Assembly: GCA_946478775.1 (NCBI GenBank)
Contig: CAMLDR010000096.1
Coordinates: 1-15,751 of the forward strand
DNA: 15,751 nucleotides
DNA from: an uncultured Flavobacteriales bacterium
GTDB lineage: Bacteria; Bacteroidota; Bacteroidia; Flavobacteriales; Crocinitomicaceae
Reading direction: 5' to 3'
The position numbers and the translations under genes were made by a program. Of this stretch, positions 1 through 6,561 are shown piece after piece (position 1 is the first letter of the stretch; each line of letters starts with the position of its first letter). Under the pieces are notes generated by a model, which searched no databases, was not told the origin of the DNA, and worked only from the letters and a program-made list of their open reading frames with translations.

Positions 1-63
1 GAATTAGGAATTAGGAATTAGGAATTAGGAATTAGGAATTAGGAATTAGGAATTAGGAATTAT
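1..63. repeat. GAATTAG heptamer tandem array upstream of cysD
   Basis: Eight perfect head-to-tail copies of GAATTAG occupy 1-56, followed by a one-base variant GAATTAT at 57-63 that abuts the ATG of cysD. The array is cut by the left window edge, so its true length is unknown. Every unit junction contains AGGA, so a Shine-Dalgarno-like motif (55-58) lies 5 nt before the start codon. A TAG every 7 bases closes all three forward frames, which fixes the cysD start at the ATG. It resembles the heptanucleotide STRR repeats known from cyanobacteria in structure, but not in sequence. Confidence 0.95.
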
Positions 64-963
64 ATGAAAGATTATTTAGACGAATTAGAGGCGGAAGCCA
101 TCTATATTTTGAGAGAAGTTGCCGGACAATTCGACAGACCAGCTTTATTATTCTCAGGAGGAAAAGACAGTATTTGTTTGGTGCATTTAGCACTGAAGGC
201 ATTCAGACCGGGGAAATTTCCTTTTCCGCTGGTTCATGTGGATACCGGACATAATTTTCAGGAAGCACTGGATTTTAGAGATTCTTTAGCTGCTGAGCTT
301 GGAGAACAGTTGATTGTCCGGAATGTAGCGGATACGATTGTGAAAAACAAATTACAGGATGCGAAAGGAAAGTTCCCAAGCAGAAATGCATTACAAACTT
401 ACACATTGCTGGAAGTAATCGAAGAATTCGAATTTGATGCGTGCATTGGTGGGGCTCGACGAGATGAAGAAAAGGCGCGGGCAAAAGAACGGGTATTTTC
501 TGTCCGGGACGAGTTTGGTCAGTGGGATCCGAAATTGCAAAGACCCGAGTTGTGGAGTATTTACAATGGCCGGATCGACAAGGGCGAAAATGTACGCGTG
601 TTTCCAATTAGTAACTGGACAGAATTGGATGTTTGGAATTACATCAAACGTGAAAACATCGGGTTGCCGCAAATCTACTTTACACACGAACGCGAGTGCG
701 TGGTAACAGAAAACGGTCAGTTAATGGCAAACAACGAATTTTTGAATCTGGATGAAACAGATCAAATTGTTACCAAAAAAGTGCGTTACCGAACTGTTGG
801 AGACATGACATGTACCGCAGCGGTTGAAAGTGAAGCCTTTACTGTGGAGGATATTATTGCCGAAATTTCAGATGCTAAAATCTCGGAAAGAGGAGCAACG
901 CGTATGGATGACCGCATTTCCGAAGCAGCAATGGAGGATCGGAAAAAAGGGGGGTATTTTTAA
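64..963 (+). CDS. cysD: Sulfate adenylyltransferase subunit 2 (CysD)
   Basis: This is the catalytic small subunit of ATP sulfurylase (299 aa, full length for the family). With CysN it makes adenosine 5'-phosphosulfate and pyrophosphate from ATP and sulfate in the cytoplasm, the first step of assimilatory sulfate reduction. The PP-loop SGGKDS of the PAPS reductase/ATP pyrophosphatase fold is at residues 31-36. The GGARRDEEKARAKERVFS region and the C-terminal SEAAMEDRKKGGYF stretch are hallmarks of CysD. The start is the ATG directly after the heptamer array, because all frames upstream are closed. cysN follows after 101 bp in the same orientation, so the two are presumably co-transcribed, with a second heptamer array in the gap. 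Relatives in this role (cysC, cysH or a sulfite reductase) may lie left of the window, but that cannot be seen. Confidence 0.97.
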   Translation: MKDYLDELEAEAIYILREVAGQFDRPALLFSGGKDSICLVHLALKAFRPGKFPFPLVHVDTGHNFQEALDFRDSLAAELGEQLIVRNVADTIVKNKLQDAKGKFPSRNALQTYTLLEVIEEFEFDACIGGARRDEEKARAKERVFSVRDEFGQWDPKLQRPELWSIYNGRIDKGENVRVFPISNWTELDVWNYIKRENIGLPQIYFTHERECVVTENGQLMANNEFLNLDETDQIVTKKVRYRTVGDMTCTAAVESEAFTVEDIIAEISDAKISERGATRMDDRISEAAMEDRKKGGYF

Positions 964-1006
964 TTACGAATTATTTGAACATATAAACTTTTTGGACAAC
1001 TTTTTT

Positions 1007-1064
1007 ATTAGGAATTAGGAATTAGGAATTAGGAATTAGGAATTAGGAATTAGGAATTAGGAAT
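1007..1064. repeat. GAATTAG heptamer tandem array upstream of cysN
   Basis: A partial unit ATTAG (1007-1011), seven perfect GAATTAG units (1012-1060) and a partial GAAT (1061-1064) run directly into the ATG of cysN. The unit and orientation are the same as in the array before cysD. AGGA at 1052-1055 lies 9 nt before the start. AGGA at 1059-1062 is only 2 nt away and probably too close to act. The array makes up more than half of the 101-bp cysD-cysN gap. The remaining 964-1006 is AT-rich, with no promoter I would defend. Confidence 0.95.
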
Positions 1065-2306
1065 ATGGATTTATTACGATTTTTTACAGCAGGAAATGTA
1101 GATGATGGAAAGAGCACTTTAATTGGGCGCTTACTCTACGACAGTGAATCAATTTCCACTGATATTATAGAAACATTAACCCGACAGAGTAAAACAACGG
1201 GTGAAAACACGACGATTGATTTGGCTTTGCTGACAGACGGCCTTCGTGCAGAGCGTGAACAAGGAATTACGATTGACGTGGCCTACAAGTACTTCTCTAC
1301 GGACAAGCGAAAGTTTATCATTGCAGATACTCCCGGGCACGCTCAGTATACCAGAAATATGTTTACCGGAGCTTCAACTGCACAGTTGGCTATTATTTTG
1401 GTAGATGCCAGGAATGGGATCACGGATCAAACCAAACGACACAGTATTATTTCGGCAACACTGGGAGTTCCTCATGTATTGTTGTGCATCAATAAAATGG
1501 ATTTGGTGGATTACAGCGAAGAGCGCTTCAATCACATTGTTTCGGAATACAAAACATTCGCTCAATTGATTGGTTTGAATAAAGTAGATTTTATTCCTGC
1601 TTCAGCATTAACCGGAGAAAACGTGGTTCATCGCTCAGAAAGATTGGATTGGTTCAACGGATTGCCTTTATTGGATTATTTGGAAACCGTAGAAGTAGAT
1701 CAAAAGGAACGGATGGAAGAAGCGCGTTTTCAAGTGCAATACATTATTCGACCGCAAACAGAAATCTTTCACGACTACCGGGGGTATGCAGGAAGCGTTT
1801 TGAGCGGTAAATTTCAGACAGGCGATGAGGTAGTTATTTTGCCATCAGGTTTACAAACACGCATAACCCGAATCGAATCCAATTTGAAAGATGTTCCGTT
1901 TGCTCAGAAAAATCAGCCTGTAGTTCTGCATTTGGAAGATGATTTGGATATCAGCAGGGGAGATACAATTGTTCCCAAAAATTCCCTTCCTCAAACGGAA
2001 AAATTGATAGAAGCAACGATTTGCTGGATGGACAATGCAGCGTTTAATTCCGGACAGAAATTTTTGTTGCAACAGAATAGTTTCCGAACCAAAACGGTCA
2101 TTAAAGCAATTCATTCCAAGATTGATATTCACAGTTTTCAGGATTTGGAAAGTGACGGAAGCCTGCATTTGAACGAACTAGCGAAAGTTTCCATTAAAAC
2201 AGCGGAGGCCCTGAGTTTTGATTCGTTCAAGCACTTGCCAAAATCGGGAGCATTTATTTTAATCAATGAAAATACAAACCAAACAGTGGCTGCGGGAGTC
2301 ATTTGA
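1065..2306 (+). CDS. cysN: Sulfate adenylyltransferase subunit 1 (CysN), GTPase
   Basis: This is the regulatory GTPase subunit of ATP sulfurylase. GTP hydrolysis by CysN drives the unfavourable formation of APS by CysD. It belongs to the EF-Tu-like translational GTPase family. The P-loop GNVDDGKST is at residues 10-18, DTPGH at 88-92, NKMD at 143-146 and the SAL-type G5 motif at 180-182. The beta-barrel domains follow, and the C-terminus (SGAFILINENTNQTVAAGVI) is typical of the family. At 413 aa it is shorter than the roughly 475-aa E. coli protein. There is no fused APS kinase (CysC) domain, so that activity, if present, is elsewhere. The ATG at 1065 is the only sensible start, because the upstream heptamer repeat carries stops in all frames. 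Confidence 0.97.
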   Translation: MDLLRFFTAGNVDDGKSTLIGRLLYDSESISTDIIETLTRQSKTTGENTTIDLALLTDGLRAEREQGITIDVAYKYFSTDKRKFIIADTPGHAQYTRNMFTGASTAQLAIILVDARNGITDQTKRHSIISATLGVPHVLLCINKMDLVDYSEERFNHIVSEYKTFAQLIGLNKVDFIPASALTGENVVHRSERLDWFNGLPLLDYLETVEVDQKERMEEARFQVQYIIRPQTEIFHDYRGYAGSVLSGKFQTGDEVVILPSGLQTRITRIESNLKDVPFAQKNQPVVLHLEDDLDISRGDTIVPKNSLPQTEKLIEATICWMDNAAFNSGQKFLLQQNSFRTKTVIKAIHSKIDIHSFQDLESDGSLHLNELAKVSIKTAEALSFDSFKHLPKSGAFILINENTNQTVAAGVI

Positions 2307-2314
2307 ATGGAAAA

Positions 2315-2410
2315 GTGAGAATTGAAAATTGAAAATGGAAAAGAATAGATGTAAGTTCTCTTGATAGATTAGCGAAGTTCTTTTCAATTCTCCATTTTAC
2401 ATTTTCAATT
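2315..2410. repeat. Degenerate 7-bp repeats in inverted orientation after cysN
   Basis: The left arm, about 2315-2344, is built from GAGAATT, GAAAATT, GAAAATG and GAAAAGA in tandem. The right arm, about 2378-2410, read on the opposite strand gives AATT followed by GAAAATG, TAAAATG, GAGAATT and GAAAAGA. The arms are thus inverted copies of the same heptamer family, differing mainly by one inserted unit, with about 33 bp between them. The structure could form a large AT-rich hairpin in the cysN 3' region and might serve as a transcription end, but no clean GC stem with a T-tract is present. Confidence 0.7.
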
Positions 2411-2486
2411 AAACCAGTTGGTCTATAAAAACAGAAATCTCAAAACCATCTTAAAAATTAAACGAGACACATAAAATACTTGAATC

Positions 2487-3497
2487 ATGATCGAAACAGA
2501 TATCATTATCATTGGGGCAGGCCCTGTTGGACTTTTTACCGTATTTGAAGCCGGATTATTGAAGTTACGGTGTCATTTGATTGACTCATTACCGCAACCC
2601 GGTGGACAGTGTTCCGAGATCTATCCGAAAAAGCCCATTTATGACATCCCCGGGTTTCCATCCGTTTTAGCCGGTGACCTGATCGATAACCTGATGGAAC
2701 AAGCGGCACCTTTTAAACCCGGATTTACCTTGGGTGAAGCTGCAAAAACGATTGAAAAACAAGCAGACGGTTCATTTGTTGTGTCAACCGTTAAAGGAAC
2801 AAAGCATCAAGCTCCCGTAGTGATCATTGCAGGCGGATTGGGAGTGTTTGAACCACGAAAGCCTCCCATTGAAAGCCTTGAACATTTCGAGGAAAAAGGA
2901 GTCGATTACATGATTAAAGACCCGGAAGTTTTCAGAGGAAAGAAATGTGTCATTGCAGGTGGTGGAGATTCCGCATTGGACTGGTCGATTTATCTGGCAG
3001 AGAATAACATTGCTTCGGAAGTGACTTTGGTGCATCGGAGTGCTTCATTCAGAGGACATTTGGATTCCGTTCAGAAAGTAATCGATATGGCAGGTTCCGG
3101 AAAAATTGCTCTGATCACGGAAGCTGAAGTAACGGGATTGAAAGGTGGAACAACGTTGGAAGAAGTGGTGATCAGTCATTCGAAAAACGGAGAATTGATT
3201 ACAAAAGCGGATCATTTTATTCCTTTGTTCGGATTAAAACCGTCTTTGGGACCAATTGCTGATTGGGGGCTGGAAATCGAGAAAAATGCAATCAAAGTCA
3301 ATACGCTGGATTATTCCACTAACATACCCGGAATTTATGCCATTGGTGATGTGAATACCTATGAAAACAAATTGAAATTGATTTTGTGTGGTTTTCATGA
3401 AGGAACACTGGCTGTTCAATCCGCATTTGCCCGCATTCATCCGGACAAAAAAAACATTCTGAAATACACTACCGTAAATGGAGTCAATGGATTTTAG
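2487..3497 (+). CDS. Ferredoxin-NADP+ reductase, thioredoxin-reductase-like type
   Basis: This 336-aa cytoplasmic FAD enzyme moves electrons between NADPH and ferredoxin. The N-terminal FAD Rossmann motif GAGPVG is at residues 10-15, followed by PGGQCSEIYPKKPIYDIPG, which is typical of the YumC/Chlorobaculum-type FNR. The NADPH-binding GGGDSALDW is at 158-166, HRSASFRGH at 183-191 and the second FAD motif IYAIGD at 283-288. The redox CxxC of true thioredoxin reductases is missing, which argues for FNR. The C-terminal extension ending KYTTVNGVNGF is typical of the Bacteroidota proteins. It lies 180 bp after cysN in the same direction. A role in feeding a ferredoxin-dependent sulfite reductase is inferred from this neighbourhood only. 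The ATG at 2487 is at the normal position relative to the FAD motif. Confidence 0.93.
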   Translation: MIETDIIIIGAGPVGLFTVFEAGLLKLRCHLIDSLPQPGGQCSEIYPKKPIYDIPGFPSVLAGDLIDNLMEQAAPFKPGFTLGEAAKTIEKQADGSFVVSTVKGTKHQAPVVIIAGGLGVFEPRKPPIESLEHFEEKGVDYMIKDPEVFRGKKCVIAGGGDSALDWSIYLAENNIASEVTLVHRSASFRGHLDSVQKVIDMAGSGKIALITEAEVTGLKGGTTLEEVVISHSKNGELITKADHFIPLFGLKPSLGPIADWGLEIEKNAIKVNTLDYSTNIPGIYAIGDVNTYENKLKLILCGFHEGTLAVQSAFARIHPDKKNILKYTTVNGVNGF

Positions 3498-3513
3498 AAA
3501 CTTTGCCTATTAA

Positions 3514-3565
3514 ATTACGTCCTGATCTTTTCGAGACGGATCAGGACGTAATATTGCGGAATTAC
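3514..3565. repeat. Hairpin element copy 1, downstream of the FNR gene
   Basis: A perfect 14-bp stem (ATTACGTCCTGATC at 3514-3527 with its complement at 3539-3552) encloses an 11-nt loop. A second palindromic segment, GTAATATTGCGGAATTAC (3548-3565), overlaps the right arm. It begins 17 bp after the FNR stop codon, and a T6 tract follows at 3571-3576. It may end FNR transcription, although the T-tract is 18 bases away from the main stem. The right arm plus the second segment, 27 bp, recur identically at 3736-3762. Confidence 0.85.
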
Positions 3566-3707
3566 ATTCGTTTTTTGAGTGGTGTTCTCACAATTTGATC
3601 CTCGTATTTCAGATTCTTATATTGACATATTTCCGTGTTAAAATGCTGTTTATGAGTAGTTTGTTAGCGAGTAATTTTAAGTTAAGCTGAATTTTACAGT
3701 CAGGTAG

Positions 3708-3744
3708 AAATAAAAAGTCCTGATCTACCGAGGCAGATCAGGAC
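3708..3744 (-). terminator. Intrinsic terminator of the His-rich protein gene
   Basis: Read on the minus strand, the 10-bp stem-loop of hairpin copy 2 is followed at once by TTTTTATTT (3716 down to 3708). This is the classic form of a rho-independent terminator. It lies 40 bp downstream of the minus-strand stop codon at 3784. Confidence 0.7.
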
Positions 3745-3762
3745 GTAATATTGCGGAATTAC
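3717..3762. repeat. Hairpin element copy 2, downstream of the His-rich protein gene
   Basis: A perfect 10-bp stem (GTCCTGATCT at 3717-3726, complement at 3735-3744) encloses the 8-nt loop ACCGAGGC. It is followed by the same GTAATATTGCGGAATTAC (3745-3762) as in copy 1. The two copies are direct repeats 197 bp apart. The loops differ, so the element is either a dispersed repeat or a local duplication that has since diverged. Confidence 0.85.
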
Positions 3763-3783
3763 TTTTCTTAGTAAGAGTTGTCC

Positions 3784-4227
3784 TTAGTGGCTATGACCGT
3801 CACCTTCTTTGTGCTCGTGATCATGATGTTCCTCATTCGCAGAACAAAGTCCTACGATTTGATGAAACACATCGTGCAAACCGGCAATGGATTTGGTGAT
3901 CTTTTTATCGCTAGCGCCATTTTTAATATCAGCTTCCAGTTTCTGGCTGTCTGTTACCAATTGATCAACAGCTTTCTTTACTTTCTCATTGTCGAAATCA
4001 GCCGGGAATTTAGATGCCTGAAGCGTTTTTGCTTTTTGTACCATCTCACCGATACGTGTTTTGATTGGTTCCAGGTTTCCTTCCTCACTTGGGTGGAATG
4101 TTTGGGCCATTACCTTATGGAACTCTTTCAATTCAGCCCAGTCTTGTAATTTGCTTTGAGCAGTTGCCTGGTTTGCCAATGCAGCAATTCCAAAACCAAC
4201 CAATAGTAATAAAGCGATCTTTTTCAT
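3784..4227 (-). CDS. Secreted small helical protein with His-rich tail
   Basis: I do not recognise a named family for this 147-aa protein. Residues 1-23 form a clear Sec signal peptide (MKK, a hydrophobic core, then ATA before QS), so the product is periplasmic or outer-membrane associated. The mature part looks all-helical and rich in Lys, Glu and Asp, with segments near 27-47, 52-72, 80-104 and 108-128, suggesting a four-helix bundle like cytochrome b562 or c'. No CxxCH haem site is present. The last helix has LHDVFHQIVGLC (117-128), and the C-terminus carries six His within residues 134-147. His37, His45, His118 and His122 could also bind metal. Metal binding or sensing is an inference from composition. 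The gene stands alone, with its own terminator and a perfect palindrome in its leader. Confidence 0.85.
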   Translation of the reverse strand: MKKIALLLLVGFGIAALANQATAQSKLQDWAELKEFHKVMAQTFHPSEEGNLEPIKTRIGEMVQKAKTLQASKFPADFDNEKVKKAVDQLVTDSQKLEADIKNGASDKKITKSIAGLHDVFHQIVGLCSANEEHHDHEHKEGDGHSH

Positions 4228-4249
4228 CTTGTCTTTTTTAAATCCCGTC

Positions 4250-4261
4250 CCGCACGTGCGG
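4250..4261. promoter_or_regulatory. Perfect 12-bp GC palindrome in the leader of the His-rich protein gene
   Basis: CCGCACGTGCGG is a perfect palindrome 22 bp upstream of the minus-strand start codon at 4227, in otherwise AT-rich DNA. It could be an operator or a leader-RNA element. No clear Bacteroidota -7/-33 promoter (TANNTTTG/TTTG) was found beside it, so its function is open. Confidence 0.35.
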
Positions 4262-4401
4262 AATCGGAGGTTTTTAGTTCCGTAAAATTAGGGATGATTT
4301 TGGGAATGAAATGATAAATAACAATAAATTAAAGATTTGAGCCGGCTAAAACCCTCTAAATAAATTGAATCTAAATAAATACATTCCAAAAGTCCCGGTT
4401 T

Positions 4402-6366
4402 CTATCTCTTGATTAACTTATTGAACTTTTCTCCGGTAGCTTTTGAAACTACCTGGAGAATATACGTTCCCTGCGCCTGATCCTTCAAATCAAGTGTTGT
4501 CGAAGTGTCGAATTCATAAGAAGTGATCTCACTTCCTTTGGCATCCATTAACACCAGACTGTACTCACCCGATTTACTCATTTCAATAGTTACCGGACCA
4601 TTCGAAGGATTTGGATAAACCGCAATTCCCGGTTTAGTTGGATTGTCTTCCAATCCTGCTGTGAAGTTCAGGTCTTTCGTAATTCCGCCGATTTTATTGC
4701 AGATCCAGTTATTCGGGTCAATCTTGTTAATGTTCACAAAGTTGGAAGCATTCGGAATAATGAATTGGTTTTGGTTCCCTGTTATTTGAAAACGAATAAT
4801 GGTATCAGCCAATGCGCCGCTTCTGTCAAAACGTAATTCCAGGTCGTTTGTAAATAAAGGCGTAACACTTGGTCTGGAAGTGGTGTGATTGATTTCCAAT
4901 AACAGATCGCTGCCTACATTGTTCCAGCGAACAGCATAAGTTGGATACCCTTCCCCAAAATACCATTCCTCCAGGAAAGCAGATAAGTCTAAACCGCTTT
5001 CAGTTTCGAAAACTTCGACCAGTTCAATCCCTGAAGCAACAGAATCGGCATACATAGACTGATAAATTTGTAAAGCATCGTAGAATGTCTGGTCGTCATT
5101 AATCAGGAAACGAAGTGTGTGAACAATTGCAGCACCTTTGTCGTAAACCAGTCTGCCGGAAAAAATACTTCCGTCGCTTAGAGAATCTTCTACCCAAACA
5201 GAACCACCCACTTGCGACATAATGTTATCGTGTCTGTCGAGCATGTCCTGCAAATGCTGCCCTGGATATAGTTCCTCAAGCATCATGTATTCCGCATAAG
5301 AAGCAAATCCTTCATTTACCCAGATATCTGCCCAGGAAGAACAGGTAACGTGATTACCAAACCATTGGTGAGCCAGCTCGTGACAAGTCAAAGTTGGATT
5401 GAAAAATCCCTGCGTGGTCATCGTCTGATGTTCCATTCCTCCTGAGATCGGGGCCATGCAGTGACCATATTTTTCATCTGCGAACGGATAAGGTCCGAAC
5501 AGATCAGCAAGCAGTTCCATAAAGTCAACCGTTTCATCAATATCATCCTGAAAATTCGGAAGCGTCCCCGGATTGTCATAAATGAAGTTTTGGATCAGGA
5601 CCGGCCCGGAACCTGCCGGATTTGCCGTGACGTTGTATTCAACGTATTCTGCTACAGCAACCGAGATCAGGTAATAGTCAATCGGATGTCTGTGTTTCCA
5701 TTCAAAACGATGTGTTCCGTTCCCCAAATCAACTACCTGTTGAAGCAATCCGTTTGATCCCGCTTTGCAAGAGGAAGGAACAGTGATCCAAACGGAACAG
5801 CTGTCGGCTTTGTCTTTTAAAGATTGCTTTACCGGGAACCATTCGTATGCTGCAAAAGGCTCGGATAAAGACCAGGTCACCTGGTTTCCCCAGGAAGGAG
5901 AATCGTCATTGGTCATTCCGCCTCCGCCAAGTGGATTGGTTGAAGCAGTGGGAGGTGTTCCGCTGTAATTGACGTGGATCACAAAGTTTTCGCCGGATAA
6001 TTTATTCACGGGGACTTTCAGAGCACTGTTCTGACGGGTGTAAGAAACCGGTGTTCCGTCCACTTCAATGGATGAGATTACAAATGTTTGGAAGAACTCA
6101 ACCAGGGCAGTGTCCAGGTTTACCCGTGCGGTAGCATGAATTTCACCAGACCCCGACAAAGTGGTTGCGGTATTGGTCATATTCAGGTTCAGAAAGTAAT
6201 AATGAACATCATACAATTCGGTCTGTGCAATTTGAGCAATGGAAAAGGTGTTGCTCTTTAATTGGGAATTGGTGTGTTTCTTCACCGAAGAACAGGATCC
6301 GTGAGAATCTTGTGCAAAATGAATAAACGGAAGGAAAAGGAAAGAGAGGAGAATTTTGTTTTTCAT
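4402..6366 (-). CDS. Secreted M1 family metallopeptidase with T9SS sorting domain
   Basis: This 654-aa gluzincin aminopeptidase has a signal peptide (residues 1-18) and an N-terminal beta-saddle domain to about 230. In the catalytic domain, HELAH is at 329-333 with Glu352 as third zinc ligand (NEGFASY). The substrate-binding motif is SGGMEH at 308-313, where classical M1 enzymes have GxMEN. Tyr408 (LVYDKGA) is the likely transition-state tyrosine. After a linker, residues about 580-654 form a T9SS type A sorting domain: VYPNPSNG at 583-590, YSLVLMDAKG, then GTYILQVV and a basic KLIKR end. The protein is therefore predicted to cross the outer membrane by T9SS and be surface-anchored or released, where it trims peptides. 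The ATG at 6366 is supported by the signal peptide. It is divergent from the TPR-kinase gene. Confidence 0.95.
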   Translation of the reverse strand: MKNKILLSFLFLPFIHFAQDSHGSCSSVKKHTNSQLKSNTFSIAQIAQTELYDVHYYFLNLNMTNTATTLSGSGEIHATARVNLDTALVEFFQTFVISSIEVDGTPVSYTRQNSALKVPVNKLSGENFVIHVNYSGTPPTASTNPLGGGGMTNDDSPSWGNQVTWSLSEPFAAYEWFPVKQSLKDKADSCSVWITVPSSCKAGSNGLLQQVVDLGNGTHRFEWKHRHPIDYYLISVAVAEYVEYNVTANPAGSGPVLIQNFIYDNPGTLPNFQDDIDETVDFMELLADLFGPYPFADEKYGHCMAPISGGMEHQTMTTQGFFNPTLTCHELAHQWFGNHVTCSSWADIWVNEGFASYAEYMMLEELYPGQHLQDMLDRHDNIMSQVGGSVWVEDSLSDGSIFSGRLVYDKGAAIVHTLRFLINDDQTFYDALQIYQSMYADSVASGIELVEVFETESGLDLSAFLEEWYFGEGYPTYAVRWNNVGSDLLLEINHTTSRPSVTPLFTNDLELRFDRSGALADTIIRFQITGNQNQFIIPNASNFVNINKIDPNNWICNKIGGITKDLNFTAGLEDNPTKPGIAVYPNPSNGPVTIEMSKSGEYSLVLMDAKGSEITSYEFDTSTTLDLKDQAQGTYILQVVSKATGEKFNKLIKR

Positions 6367-6409
6367 AGTAAAGTTTTATTGCCACCGAATTTACGGAATA
6401 CTTGTCATA

Positions 6410-6442
6410 AATAAATAGGAATACATAAAACAAGTAGCCAAA
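6410..6442 (-). promoter_or_regulatory. Possible Bacteroidota-type promoter of the M1 peptidase
   Basis: On the minus strand, TTTG (6442-6439) is separated by 21 bp from TATTTATT (6417-6410). This fits the TTTG-N19-21-TANNTTTG consensus of Bacteroidota except for the last bases of the -7 box. It lies about 45 bp upstream of the start codon. AT-rich DNA gives such matches by chance, so this is weak. Confidence 0.3.
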
Positions 6443-6561
6443 TAGCTGATTCATTTAGTGTAAGGCACAGTTTATTCATTTTTGGACCTTTTCAGAACCG
6501 ATTTAAATGACAGCTAAGAAATAATCCCTAATTTCACGTTAAATGGTTGTAATTCAAACTT

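Noticed and set aside
1..63. Start of a CRISPR array or telomere-like repeat
   Set aside because: The unit is 7 bp with no spacers, and the same array occurs inside the cysDN operon, so neither explanation fits.
2487..3497. Thioredoxin reductase (trxB)
   Set aside because: The redox-active CxxC between the FAD and NADPH regions is absent, and the C-terminal extension fits FNR.
3778..4149. 123-aa plus-strand frame with hydrophobic character
   Set aside because: It lies opposite the exported His-rich protein gene, which has a signal peptide, natural composition and a terminator. The plus frame is its shadow.
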